From Conidiobolus incongruus B7586 (taxonomy: Eukaryota; Entomophthoromycota; Entomophthoromycetes; Entomophthorales; Conidiobolaceae): a stretch of 25,444 bases of DNA. The stretch lies in contig JNEM01012189.1 of NCBI GenBank assembly GCA_000697335.1, positions 1 through 25,444 on the forward strand, in the 5' to 3' direction. A model generated the notes under the pieces. It saw only the letters and a program-made list of their open reading frames with translations, was not told the DNA's origin and made no database searches. This document shows, one piece after another, positions 10,443 to 21,700 of the stretch. The translations under genes and the position numbers were made by a program. Every line of letters starts with the position of its first letter. The first letter of the stretch is position 1.

Positions 10443-11198
10443 TTATTCTCGTACTATTTCGGGCGTCAGGGTGAAGCGAAGAGTATACTCGCGCCCTCCA
10501 GACTCCTCACTGTCTAGCTCCGGAAACCCCTCCGAGATTACGCGGTCGAAGTCGCGCACCCCGCGCTTCAAACACCTCTTCGCCTGCTGCCAATCGACAT
10601 TACTGCGGCCGCAGTCCATTGAGTACGACATGCCATTGGATGAGAAGCGGATTGTCTGACGCTCGTTGACAGCGTCCATCGAGAAGCATCTGGGGCGACT
10701 GAGACCCTCGTCATTCTCATTGCCGTCAAGTTTCAATTTCTCCACTTTTGGGGTTTGTATAGTCTGATTGTAATCTGATGGGTTGGACTCATCCACTAGA
10801 GTTAAATTCACACTATTTCGACTCAATTTTTTTCTCAATAGCATATTTTTAAACTTATTATGACATCTCCAAAAACTCTTATTATCACTATTGCTCGTAT
10901 TGCTAGTTGGCGAACTGGGTTGATTCAAGCTGAATTTGATCATTTTTAATTGGCGTTTAATATATTCAATCATGGAGGGTTTGCCCTTCATCACTGCGCC
11001 AACACCCTTCATCTCGTTAGTAATACCAGCGACACTCCCACGCCTCCTCATACTCGCATACGTCGATGCGATGGAGTAACGTCGCTGGGGGATTTGTAAA
11101 GGAGCATGTTTTGATGGATTCAAAGTAGCGGAACTACGATTTGACTGGCAGCCCTCAGCTAAAAGAATATCACTTGGATTGTACAATTGCATCGACAT
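10443..11198 (-). CDS. Uncharacterised basic Ser-rich protein, 251 residues
   Basis: I do not recognise a family. The frame is clearly coding: it stays open through G+C-rich sequence and uses a varied amino-acid set. Most of the chain looks disordered, with Ser/Asn-rich stretches (90-106) and basic stretches (110-126). It carries AGC-kinase style sites: RRYS (39-42), RRRGS (51-55) and RPRCFS (168-173). A compact acidic-to-basic C-terminus ends in YTLRFTLTPEIVRE, which looks like a short conserved binding motif. No signal peptide, membrane helix or zinc-finger spacing is seen. Two in-frame stops (TAA, TAG) lie 13-18 bases before the ATG, so translation begins at Met1 or Met3. G+C is strikingly uneven: high in the first and last thirds, low in the middle (about 10740-10960). 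A signalling or cytoskeletal adaptor role regulated by phosphorylation is a guess. Confidence 0.78.
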   Translation of the reverse strand: MSMQLYNPSDILLAEGCQSNRSSATLNPSKHAPLQIPQRRYSIASTYASMRRRGSVAGITNEMKGVGAVMKGKPSMIEYIKRQLKMIKFSLNQPSSPTSNTSNSDNKSFWRCHNKFKNMLLRKKLSRNSVNLTLVDESNPSDYNQTIQTPKVEKLKLDGNENDEGLSRPRCFSMDAVNERQTIRFSSNGMSYSMDCGRSNVDWQQAKRCLKRGVRDFDRVISEGFPELDSEESGGREYTLRFTLTPEIVRE

Positions 11199-11326
11199 AT
11201 TTAATAATCTCTATTAATTTAACAAAATTCAATTTAAATAAAATTTGAAATATTTACAATAAATAAAAAGATTCAAAGAGAATTTCATCAAAATTTAAAT
11301 ACTCAAAATTATCACTGAAATCCCCA

Positions 11327-11371
11327 TATTTATACTATTTTCATTAAGTACCAATTTTTGAATTGACCAAT
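11327..11371 (-). promoter_or_regulatory. TATA box plus CCAAT box promoter
   Basis: Read on the minus strand, TATAAATA occupies 11334-11327, about 130 bases before the ATG at 11198. The string GACCAATCA (CCAAT at 11367-11371, on the plus strand) lies about 33 bases further upstream, inverted relative to the gene. It fits the NF-Y/HAP consensus of two purines, CCAAT, then [CG][AG]. CCAAT boxes work in either orientation and usually lie 60-100 bases upstream of the transcription start, so the spacing is right. This is the best-supported promoter in the window. Confidence 0.5.
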
Positions 11372-14300
11372 CACATTCTTCCAAATTCCAACTCTCTTTG
11401 TTCAATTAAAATTGATTCTTTTTCTTTCATTTGCAAAATTATTGCCATATGGCTTACAATTGAAAAAAAAAATCTCTCCCAATTTCAAGTTAATTTGAAA
11501 GCCAGTTCAAATTAATGTGGATATTATAACACAACGATTAGAACCCTGACTCCCATGCTATTCTATGCTTATCAACCTACCACCTACCAAGTGGCTTGAT
11601 TTTTTGAATCAACCTATCCAAGTTCAAGAATATTTAAGAATGGAGAATCAAATTAATTTGATTAGTTTCCTTTGTTTATTATTCCGAATTATATGATACT
11701 TTCATTATTTCATTGAGTTCAAAATGTTTGAAAAAGTAATATGATGTTACTTATTATTACAGTAAATATTTTTTTAATCGATTTATTATTATTATGATAA
11801 TCTTTTTGAGTTATATTTTGAAAAATATAATAATAGAATATGATGACTAAATTGCTTAATAATTACTAATGGTTAAAAATTAATTAATGAATTAATTATG
11901 GACAAAGGTTATAATAAAGATAATGTTTGTTTACAGGTTTAATGGTTCTTAATAATTTACGTATACTCCCAATAAATCAATTGATTGAATCAAGTGTTAA
12001 TTTTATGTTCAGGTTTAACAATTGAACTGCTTTAAATTTATTCAAAGATTAATATTTCTGAATCGATCTTGTGAGGTATATTTTTTATTTAGGGATAAGG
12101 CTTTATATCTATATATTAAACAATAAATTTTTACCTATTTTTTAGTATTGAATATTTTATATATTTTTGTTATAAAATTTATTACTTTATTTCTTTCAAT
12201 TTTTATCTCATTAAAAATATCTCCATAAAAACTTTAAAAACTATAACTTAATATGAAATCGAATAATATTTAAAATTTAATAATATTTCATTAAATCTGA
12301 AAAATTCATACACTTATATTATTTAGAAATATTTTTAAAATTCATTAATATCTATAAAAACCTTATCAACATAAACATATTGACAACTCCTTCCACTTAA
12401 CTCATAATATAAATATTAATGAATGTTTAATTAGAATTTAACTTGGTTCAGTTAATGGCAAACTTTAAAAATTAAGCATGTTATGATATATTGTTAAAGG
12501 TATGCTCCCAAGATAATAAATTAACTGCTGTGATCAATATTTAGATGTATATATTTCTAGGAACTTATATATCTTAATATAATTGTTAATATTAGTTGGC
12601 TAAAAGTTTTAAATAAACTGAGATAATAAAGTTAAATTTTTAACATTCCATTTAAATGCTCAATGTCATAATATGATAATCATAATATTTATAAAATATG
12701 AAATAAATTAATTACTTTTAAGTTGAAATAATTTGAAAAATTTCATGTAATAAATTGATGAATTAAGTCGAGTATTCTCTAATTTGAAATTAATTAAATT
12801 TAAATTAATTCAATTAATGAAAAATTTTAAAATTTATATATAATCCAATGATTTTTATAGTTGTAATATAATTATTTTATTATCATCACCAATTAGCTAT
12901 TAGTTTTAATGATCGTTTAAATTATTATAAATATTATATTTTGATTTATACTTAATTTTGATATGGCAATTTTATCAAAAATGATTTGGAAATACTGAAT
13001 TTAAATTATTCATATATTGTCATATGGTTTTAAATTTATCAATATAAATGAAAATTTTAACTATATTTTATTTTAATCATTTTAACATCCTGCTTCTGAT
13101 ATATATATATTTAGATTTTATATTACTGCTACAATTGTGCATTAATTATTCTAAATTTTTTATTATTTAATATTAGATTAAATCTATAAATCTCAGGATA
13201 CAATTTATCTTAAAAATCAACTACAATCTATTATTTAAGATTGAAAAAAGTTCATTATATATTAATACAATCATTAAATATTAATTCAAATTTTAACGTT
13301 GATTTTAATGATGAAAATTTAAAAATGAATATTAGTTGAGAAAATATAATAATATAAAAATAAAAAGTGGTAAAAGTAATTAAATGAAGGGATTGGTGCC
13401 TCAACTAGAATTTATTTCGCAGGAATTGAGCCATAAATTCTTGCATAGTGAAATATTTTGACATTTCCGCTAACCATCTAGTATATACCATATAAAGTTA
13501 ACTATAGCTATATATAATGTACTTTTTAGTGAATTTCAAATTTTATTTACAATTTTTTTTAAAAATAAAACATTAAATTCATTTTGTTTGGCACATTACA
13601 TATCTTTTTCAATCTGAATATAATAAAATTACATCAATTAAATCTACTATACAACAATATTTTGCGGATTATCAATCATATTACATAATCTAATCAATGA
13701 ATGTTTTTTGAATATATTTTTAATACAGTTTTAAATATTGCTAATCTTATAACTCATAAGTTTATTATCTTGAATAGAAAGGATTCAAGTCTTTTTCGAA
13801 CTATTTATATGTTCAAATAAATTAAATTAAAATAATAATCATATGTATATACTAATATATTATTATACTCTATCTGATATGATATATTATATTTTATTTC
13901 TACTATCAAGTTAATAATGCTTCGTTTATTACTAAATAAGCTTTAATTGATATTTATCTTATATGTAGTCCTTAATACACATATTGCACTTAAATTTTAA
14001 TTAATAAATAATCATTTTATATTCAAAAACGTTGGTTGATATAATTAGATAAAATATATTAATAAAATTTTGGTATATATTGGCTAATTAATTTAAAAAT
14101 ATTTTGACAAATATATGAATCATAATCAAATATTTCAAATATAATTTAGATTTTATTAAGATAATATATATTAATTAAATATAATAAAATCAATAATTAC
14201 CAATTTATACTGTAATGAAATAAATAAGTCTAAAGCAAAGACAGTATACTTTTAATGACTTATAATGTTTTTACTTTATTATAAAACTCTATATTATTAA

Positions 14301-15379
14301 TTTTTATTTAATATTTATTAATTTAGCATTAAAATTATTTATTCAATCTTAAAATATAAAAATCAAATATTATTAATTCTTTTTCATTAATTTAAATTCT
14401 TAAAATAATTAAAACAATTATAATCATAAGTATTCATATCAGGTGAATATAATAAATACGGTAATAAACCCAATTTCCTTAATAAATAAATTTTTCATAG
14501 TTTTTTTATAAATTAATTTATTAAAATTTAAAATATATAATTATTTTTTATTTATATTAGTAATAATTAGTAGAATTCTATATTAATATTTAATTTTAAT
14601 TATAATTCTTTTTTTAAATAATATCTAATTTAAAATTAATATTTATAATTTTAAATTTTCAACTTATTTTTTATTTCTTGGTTAAGTTTTATTTATATTA
14701 TCTATAGCTAATTTTTATTATAATATACTATTTATTTCGATAATATTAAATTATATCGCCTTTTTATTATTTATATATATAATATTACGTCAAATATAAA
14801 ATAAGATTATTTTTATATTTTAATAAATTTTAACAAGTTATTATATAGGATAGCTAGCGAATATTTTAATATATAAATTATTTCAGTCATTTTAAGTTTT
14901 GTTATATGATATTTTAATTATTTTCAGATTGAATACTATTTAATTAATTATTAATTTACGATAGTTAAAATGAAATAAGTCCTTTATATCAGATTCCTTA
15001 AATTTAAGTTATTTAAAATAATTTTATTTTAACTTATTATTTGGATTTCTATTAGAATAATTACTATAAAATATTAAATATAATATATTATTTAGATAAA
15101 TATTTTTAATTTATTTTGAATAAGACTTTACAATGGATAAATTTAGTTATTTGATATATTAATAATATTTTTCTTTAAAATTAAAAAATATATAAATAAA
15201 TTTTAATAAATAATTAGATTTTTAATGATAATATTTAATTATATTAAAATAATATTGAATAATTTTTATTGATTAAATAATACGAAGCTATTTTTTAATT
15301 GATTTGATATATTAAAAAGTCTGAATAATTAAATATCCTTAAAATTAATTTTTACTCAATTTTTAATATATAATTATCA
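11372..15379. other. A+T-rich intergenic sequence, no gene seen
   Basis: The first 250 bases (to about 11620) are moderately G+C-richer and are probably the upstream region of the minus-strand gene. The remainder has no reading frame of note. A perfect 8-bp hairpin pairs GAATTTAT (13408-13415) with ATAAATTC (13433-13440) inside a small G+C-richer patch. From about 14470 onward the composition becomes even more extreme, made almost only of A and T with very few C or G. This may be another heavily mutated repeat, but I can read no protein or terminal repeat in it. Confidence 0.5.
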
Positions 15380-16000
15380 AATTAAATTTCATTATTAAAT
15401 TAATACCCATCTTATTATTAATAACTGTTTATCATATTTTTTAATAGTTTAAAATATAAAGATAGTTTATTTTATTGAAAACTGAAATTTGTTATTTTTT
15501 CAATTTATTAATAACTATCTTCATTGATTTTCTTTGCTAATATATGTTGAAATTACCTACAGGAGTTATATACGAATCGGTTTTAATCTAGTGAAAATAC
15601 CAAATATGGTAATTTATTTTTTTTAGGAAAAATTTTTATATCTTTAATTTTATTTCTTTTGTTATTATCATATAAAAAAATAATAATCGCTAATCTATGA
15701 TAATAACACCACTTAGAAATAATTTTATTTTTAAAATATAAAACTTGTATTAATTATTTGATTTTTAGATATTAAATAAAAAAGCATAAATTATATTACT
15801 ATAAAACAATAATCAACTTTTATTCATATCTTAATTATATTTTAATCAAAATCTATAAATAAAGTTGTTTTAATTTAACCTAAAATTTGTTTGCTATTTG
15901 AAAAAATAATATATAAAAATATTCAAAACCCAATAATTAGTTTAATTTATTCTGAATAAGTCATTTTTAATTATAATAATTATATTTATATTATTTTTAT
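15380..16000 (-). mobile_element. Probable Tc1/mariner superfamily relic
   Basis: On the minus strand, the frame through 15669 reads LYDN, a Lys/Asn-rich helix, then KLPYLVFSLDQN. That resembles the (H/Q)DN...LP.L.YSPD.N segment of Tc1/mariner transposases and the corresponding segment of copies A and B, which have KLPHLVYS. The Asp of DN is at 15667-15669. Downstream, LYFKLLKNMINSY recalls the Leu-Ile-x-x-Met-Pro helix near the C-terminus of Tc1-type proteins. The usual final catalytic position is not recognisable and the spacing is shorter than 34, so residues are lost or changed. I could not find terminal inverted repeats. The N-terminal part may extend to about 16400 but is unreadable. 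It is more decayed than the two mariner copies, and a different family from them is likely. Confidence 0.35.
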
Positions 16001-17742
16001 TCAACTATAAATAACTTATTTTGTATCTTAATTAATCAAAATATATGAGAAATTATATATATTATAATTTAATAGCTAATATCAAATTATTGTGATAACC
16101 TTATAATTAAATTAAAAGGTTATTTTAAGTATATCCTTATTAAATTAATGAGGAAATTATTAAATATAAAAATTAATCTCTTGAATTTTAATTAATTTGT
16201 AAACAATATCTTTAAGATAAAATTGATAATTCTAGCTATTATTATTAATATTGGATAATACTATACTTTCATAAATTATTTACAAATCATATATAGTTTT
16301 AATATATTTATGATTCACTTTTAATAATATTAAATTAAAAAGCTTTTGATATCATACTTGATTAAAACTTGATTAAATTCAATAATAAAAATTTAAATAA
16401 AAAAGTTTTAAATTTTATATTGATAAATATAAATATAAGTACATAAATACATAATTTGAAATTTAAAATCTATTTCATTTGGTAAATTGAATTTATATAT
16501 TAGCAAAATTTGTATATTTAAAAAAATTATTAAATATTTGCCATTTTTAGCTCTCCTAACTGATATATTTATAATTATTTTAATTCTCAAAAATAATATT
16601 TCATAAAAAAAATTAATAAATAAATTTTATTTCAAAATTATTATAAAAAAATATTACAATTGAGTTATATTATTATAAATTATTCAAGTCCTATATTGAA
16701 ATTACTCGAAACAAATATCATAATAATTGAAAATAATTTTTAATTTATATATTTGTTTATTATTACCAAAAAGTTTTAATATTAACTAAACTCATAATTA
16801 ATTTGACTTTAATAACATTATTTAATTAAATAATTGAATGGTAGTAATTTTAATATAATTCTATTATTTATATAGTTATACAGATTTTTCAGGTAAATAA
16901 CAATAAAAAAGTATGAATTTTGTTATCTATAGTAATATAAACAGAATTGATTTATTTAGTTAATATATTATCTACCCTATATATAGCTTATATATTATAA
17001 AGTTTCTATGACCTAAAGTTAATGTTTATCCTACTTTAATACGGTTGTACCTCAGCTATTCCTAATCTATATATAATTTTATTTAAACTGTTAATTTTAT
17101 AGTTAAAGTTCTTTTATAAATCAGATATTACTCAAAATATAGTAATTTCGATACTATAGGATAAGTATATAATAAATAATTTGAATTTAATCTTAACAAG
17201 CTAAAGTCAAGTATGAACTGATATAGAGATATTAAGGTTGAGCTATATATTATAAAACAATGACATACCAATTAAAATGGTAATTATGATAGATATATAA
17301 TCTAAAATTGATAAAATTAAAAAGTCACTAGTAACCTCAAATTCAAATATTAAAACATAATATTACCTAGTAATGATTAACCAAACATATAGCTATTATT
17401 TGTTCTAATTTTCATAGAAATATATCAAAAATAATTAATTATAATAAATTATTTATATTATAGCACTTACTCTCTTTTGATATAAATGAATTGATAATTT
17501 TTGATTTTACTTCAATTGCAAGGAGTATAATTTATTCATTTGATAATTATTAATATAACTATTGAATTAGAAATCATGAACATTTTTTAAATAATTCAAA
17601 TAGTAATTTAATATATTTAAATTTATAATACTTTGATATTTGATAAAGAAATTTTGAAATAAATCAACTTGATAGATTATTGAATACATAGGTTTAATTA
17701 GTTAAAATTCAAATTTCAGTTAGTATTACTCTGTATTTTTAA
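16001..17742. other. A+T-rich intergenic sequence, no gene seen
   Basis: No supported gene. The 60-residue frame at 16408-16590 (-) is compositionally random. The stretch 16900-17400 has a slightly more mixed base composition, with strings such as TACGGTTGTACCTCAGC near 17040, and could be a worn repeat. No domain or terminus is visible. Confidence 0.45.
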
Positions 17743-17744
17743 TA

Positions 17745-17757
17745 ATGGGAATTTTTT
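17745..17757 (+). repeat. Copy A terminal inverted repeat (transposase 3' side)
   Basis: ATGGGAATTTTTT immediately follows TA at 17743-17744. It matches the opposite end at 19002-19015 read in reverse, apart from one extra A in that end. It also matches the right end of copy B, where the only differences in 19 bases are two G-to-A changes. Confidence 0.75.
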
Positions 17758-19001
17758 GTGATTAAAAATAAATAAACATTTGAATATATAATATATAAAA
17801 ATAGATATATAATATAAATTTAATAGTTTCTTTTATTATTAATAACTTTTTGCTATACTTTTAGCAAACTTCTAACACCTAAAAAACAATTCTTTTTATT
17901 AAAGATTGAAATTTGATGTTTCACAAACCAATTAAATTTTCCTGTAGAAATTTTCTTTCTTACAAGCTGGTTTTTTAATTACCTAAAGTAATTATAATCA
18001 CATAGGTTATAATCAAAGGAATATACTAGATGTGGTAGTTTTTTCTAGTTATTTTTAATTAGATAGTTTTTTACAGCTTTAGATTTATGTATTTTATAAT
18101 TATCATGCAAAATAATAAGTTTTCTTAAATTATATTGAGAACACTAATTAGAAATACTTTTATTTAAAAAAATAATATATAGTTTACTATTAATTAATTT
18201 TCTTTCAGGAACTAAATAAAAATAGCATATACTATTATAATCTATTTTAATAATTAATATTCACTTATTAACAAAATACTTATTTAAAGGGATTTGTAGA
18301 AAAAGTTGATTTAGCTTAATCTAACATCTTGATTTGTATTTTAATAAAAGATTATACATAAAGATCTAAGATTCATTAATTATAATTACTCACTGTAAAA
18401 ATTTAAGCTTCTAGTAATATTTCAATAAGTTTTGTTTAGCAATAACTACTCTAGCTTTTTTTTAAGCTTTAGTTAAATTATAAGGTATCTATTTTATATT
18501 TTTATTTATTAATTTTAGTTTAAACTTTAAAATATATAAAATACTTGTAAAACTAATATTAAAGTGCTTAGATAATTCTCTAGCTAAAATAAAAAGGTAC
18601 TTTTCAATATATTCTTTCACTCTATTTATAATTAAAAAAGGAATAATTAAAGTTAATCTTTTAGATTTTAACAGGTTTTAAATAGTTTTTCTCTTAGCTT
18701 TAAAATAATTTACCTAGTAATAAATTGTTGATTTAGATAATACTTTATTACCAAAAGCTGCTTATAAATTTTAAATAATTTTAAAGGGTTTATAGTTAAG
18801 TTTTACTAATACCAAAATAAAAAACTTTTGATGATTACTATTTAGTTTAAGCATGATTAAATTAAACAACCAATTTTAAAAAGTTAATTTTTTAATCAAA
18901 AAAAATTATTATATATATATATTAAAAATATATAATTTCCTATTAACTTTGTATATATTTATTTATTTCAAACTAATAATATGTTTGAAAAATCAGAAAT
19001 T

Positions 19002-19015
19002 AAAAAATTTCCCAT
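19002..19015 (-). repeat. Copy A terminal inverted repeat (transposase 5' side)
   Basis: AAAAAATTTCCCAT is the reverse complement of ATGGGAAATTTTTT and is followed by TA (19016-19017). The inner 60 or so bases are nearly identical to the left end of copy B, which confirms this as the element boundary. Confidence 0.75.
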
Positions 19016-19784
19016 TATTTCAAATTCAAGGTAATATTATTAATATTGGGAGGGTTTGTGTACAAATGAGATATTTAGTCAAAAAATTGATAGATTTTTG
19101 AATATATACCTAACTTGAGTGATATTCTATACTCTATATAACTAGAATAAATTATAAAAGTATTGTCAAAATCAAGAGATATCAATATGTGTATTATTAC
19201 CTGTGCAATATAAATCATAATATGACTATATTCTTGAGCATGATTATAACTATATCCTCATTCAAACAATAATTAACAATTATCTCAATTTATTGATAAA
19301 AAATCCAATATATAAAGGATGCAAAGGTATTATGAAGGAATATTTGATATGAATTTCTTTTTCATTTTAGTAATTCATAAGACTATTTTCTATGTTCAAG
19401 AAAGAATAACAGTATATAAACCTACTAAGATAGTAGAATGTGTAATTTTATTTTTATTGTAATTGTTTATTAAATTTTTAACTTTGAGTTTAATGAATAT
19501 GAAAAAAACTCCACTGTTTTTTGCATTTGTTAAAATCAATTAAAAATAATATTTGAATATATAATGAAATTAAAATTTTTTTTTATATATGTAATAATAA
19601 TATATATTAAAAATTTTAATTATTTTCAGTAATTTATTCATTATTTACATACTATCAATTTATGGTTTTAAATTTAATTATTATACATACAATTCATTTA
19701 TTATTCCAAATATAAATTTTAATCAAAATTATTTTCTATTATTAAATTGAATTTTAAAAAATTAATCATATATTGCAATATATA

Positions 19785-19808
19785 TATATGTATATGTATA
19801 TGTATATG
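19785..19808. repeat. (TATATG)4 microsatellite
   Basis: Four exact copies of TATATG follow a short TA run beginning near 19778 and end in TATATT. This is a simple sequence repeat of the kind formed by replication slippage. Confidence 0.85.
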
Positions 19809-21684
19809 TATATTAATGAATAGGTAACTGTAAAATTATAAATTTAATTATTTTCAAAATAATAAATTCTAATATATATAATCTTTAAATAAAGTTTTAA
19901 AAAGGTATTTTTAATAGAAAATTACTTAAAAGTCCAATTAATATTAATTAAAAATTTCATAATAATTTACCTTACATATTTTGTTTCAAATTAATAATGA
20001 AATTTTGATTAGTTTATATGTAAAAATGGTTTGAATGAAAACTTAATATATATAATAGGAAATTATTTCAAATTGTAAAAGAATCAACAATTAATAGCTA
20101 TTGCAAATTTCAAAGTTTTTTTTTATAATTCTTAGAATAATTTAATAATACTATGGTCAATTAAAATGATATTTATTTTAACTTTATTAGTAATTCTTGC
20201 TAAAGATAAAATATACTATAAGTATAATAGTAGTTAAACTAATATAATACAGAAGAAGACTTAATATAAAATAGTATAACATGGAATGTAATGGTATAAT
20301 ATAGAAATGTAAACAAAGTTTAATTAAGCTCCAAACTGAGATAAGTCACTAATATATTAGGATTTATATTAGGTAGTGCTAATATGCTATAATATTAACA
20401 AAAAATAGTCTCAATCTTAAAAATAATAGAAAAGATCAGAAATAATAACAATTGAGAGGAAAAAAAAACCTAGTTTATTGAATTATTTAATACTATTTAT
20501 AAAATTAATTTAGATATAAAAGCATAAATTAATTATATAATTTATAGTTAATTAAACTATATAGAAATATATATAAGAATTTAGAGAACTAGTTTCTTAA
20601 CATATATAATACATAAAAACATAACATCATTTATAATAATTGTTATTTATGCCATATAGTTAGTGGAATCTTATTTTTCATGATATAGCTTTTTAAGTGC
20701 TAAAAACCTATTTAAAACATGTATAAATCAATATACTTACAGCCATTTTATGAACATAATTATAATTATATTTTTAGCTTAATATCCATATTTTTTCAAC
20801 TTTAAATATTTATTACTAAATATGTTTAAACTCTCATTGCTCTCCCTATTTTATTTTGGATTATTTACTATTGTCATGATTGAGAAATTAGTACTCTATA
20901 TTTTAAATGTATTAAAAATATATTTAACAAGTCTATAATTGAAATTATGAGCTATTTCAATGGAGCAAAAGAATTGAAGATATTTAGAATAATTATATTT
21001 AGTATAACCATATATAATTATATATCAGCCATATTATCATATCAGACAACTAATTTTTTATATAAATTACTTATAAAGTGATTAGATCTCAATATATTAT
21101 TAATATAAGATAATTGTAAAAAACCATTAGATATCTATAATTCTGTTTATTAAAATATATTTTAAATGGTATTTGCGTTTTATTTACCAAATCACCATTG
21201 GCAATGGAATTACTTGCAATATAGGATAAGTTTCTAATATTTTATTAACTATAATAATTACTGTGAATTATTATTTTTTTAATTTATGAATAGAAAAATT
21301 AATAGAGATTATTTTATATGATAATTCTGATTAAACTATAATAAAAATTTCTATATATTTTATTATAATTTAAAAAGTTTAAAATTTAGATCAAATTATA
21401 TTAAATTATTAAATATAACTTAAGTAGAATAATTAATAATATTTTATATTTAAATTCAGTGTATTCCATAATATTAATAATGATTGTTTTATAGAAAATA
21501 TTAGTATTATCAAAATAAATAATGAAATAAATATATTTAAAGTATTAATTTACATATAAATAATTATTCCAGTCTCAAACTATTGTTATTTATAAGCATG
21601 ATTTCATTTTAATAAAGTTGTGTAGAATTTTGATATTTCAAATTTTCAATTGATATAAAAATTACACAATGTATATACCAACTC

Positions 21685-21700
21685 TATCAGCTAGCTGATA
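21685..21700. repeat. Perfect 16-bp palindrome
   Basis: TATCAGCTAGCTGATA is identical to its own reverse complement. It is flanked by a further inverted pair, ACCAA (about 21678-21682) and TTGGT (about 21710-21714). It contains six G/C bases in a region that has very few. No ORF adjoins it. It could be a dimeric protein-binding site or a cruciform-prone sequence; its function is unknown. Confidence 0.6.

Larger units (their letters stand above)
17745..19015 (-). mobile_element. Mariner transposon, copy A (decayed)
   Basis: A 1271-bp element, the normal mariner size, bounded by inverted ends ATGGGAA... and flanked by TA on both sides (17743-17744 and 19016-19017), the expected target duplication. 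The transposase runs on the minus strand from a possible ATG at 18852-18854. An N-terminal helix-turn-helix-like part contains KPFKII and VLSKSTIYY. The catalytic part contains NES (Asn in the first acidic position, 18375-18377), the block DYNSICYFYLVPERKLINS, LHDN (second Asp at 18102-18104) and LCDYN (third Asp at 17997-17999). The last two are 35 codons apart, which is the DD34D spacing, and KLPHLVYSFD lies between them as in Mos1-type enzymes. Several in-frame TAA/TAG codons sit where Gln or Trp is expected, as after C-to-T or G-to-A change, so the copy cannot encode an active enzyme. Confidence 0.88.

Noticed and set aside
10471-10659. 62-residue plus-strand ORF opposite the 251-residue gene
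   Set aside because: Antisense shadow of the minus-strand coding sequence, open only because that stretch is G+C-rich.
16408-16590. 60-residue minus-strand ORF
   Set aside because: Random A+T composition. It lies near the weak transposon relic but does not resemble a transposase segment.
16900-17400. Possible second old repeat
   Set aside because: A slightly richer base composition is the only evidence; no termini or protein blocks could be read.
17860-18860. Reassigned TAA/TAG codons (ciliate-type code), suggested by stops at Gln positions in copy A
   Set aside because: Both host genes use CAA/CAG for Gln, have no internal TAA/TAG, and end in TAG or TAA. Copy B has CAA or TGG at sites that are stops in copy A, so mutation explains them.
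20150-20650. Possible old retroelement fragment
   Set aside because: Only a mixed composition and a purine-rich run were seen; no terminal repeats or recognisable domains. Left unassigned.
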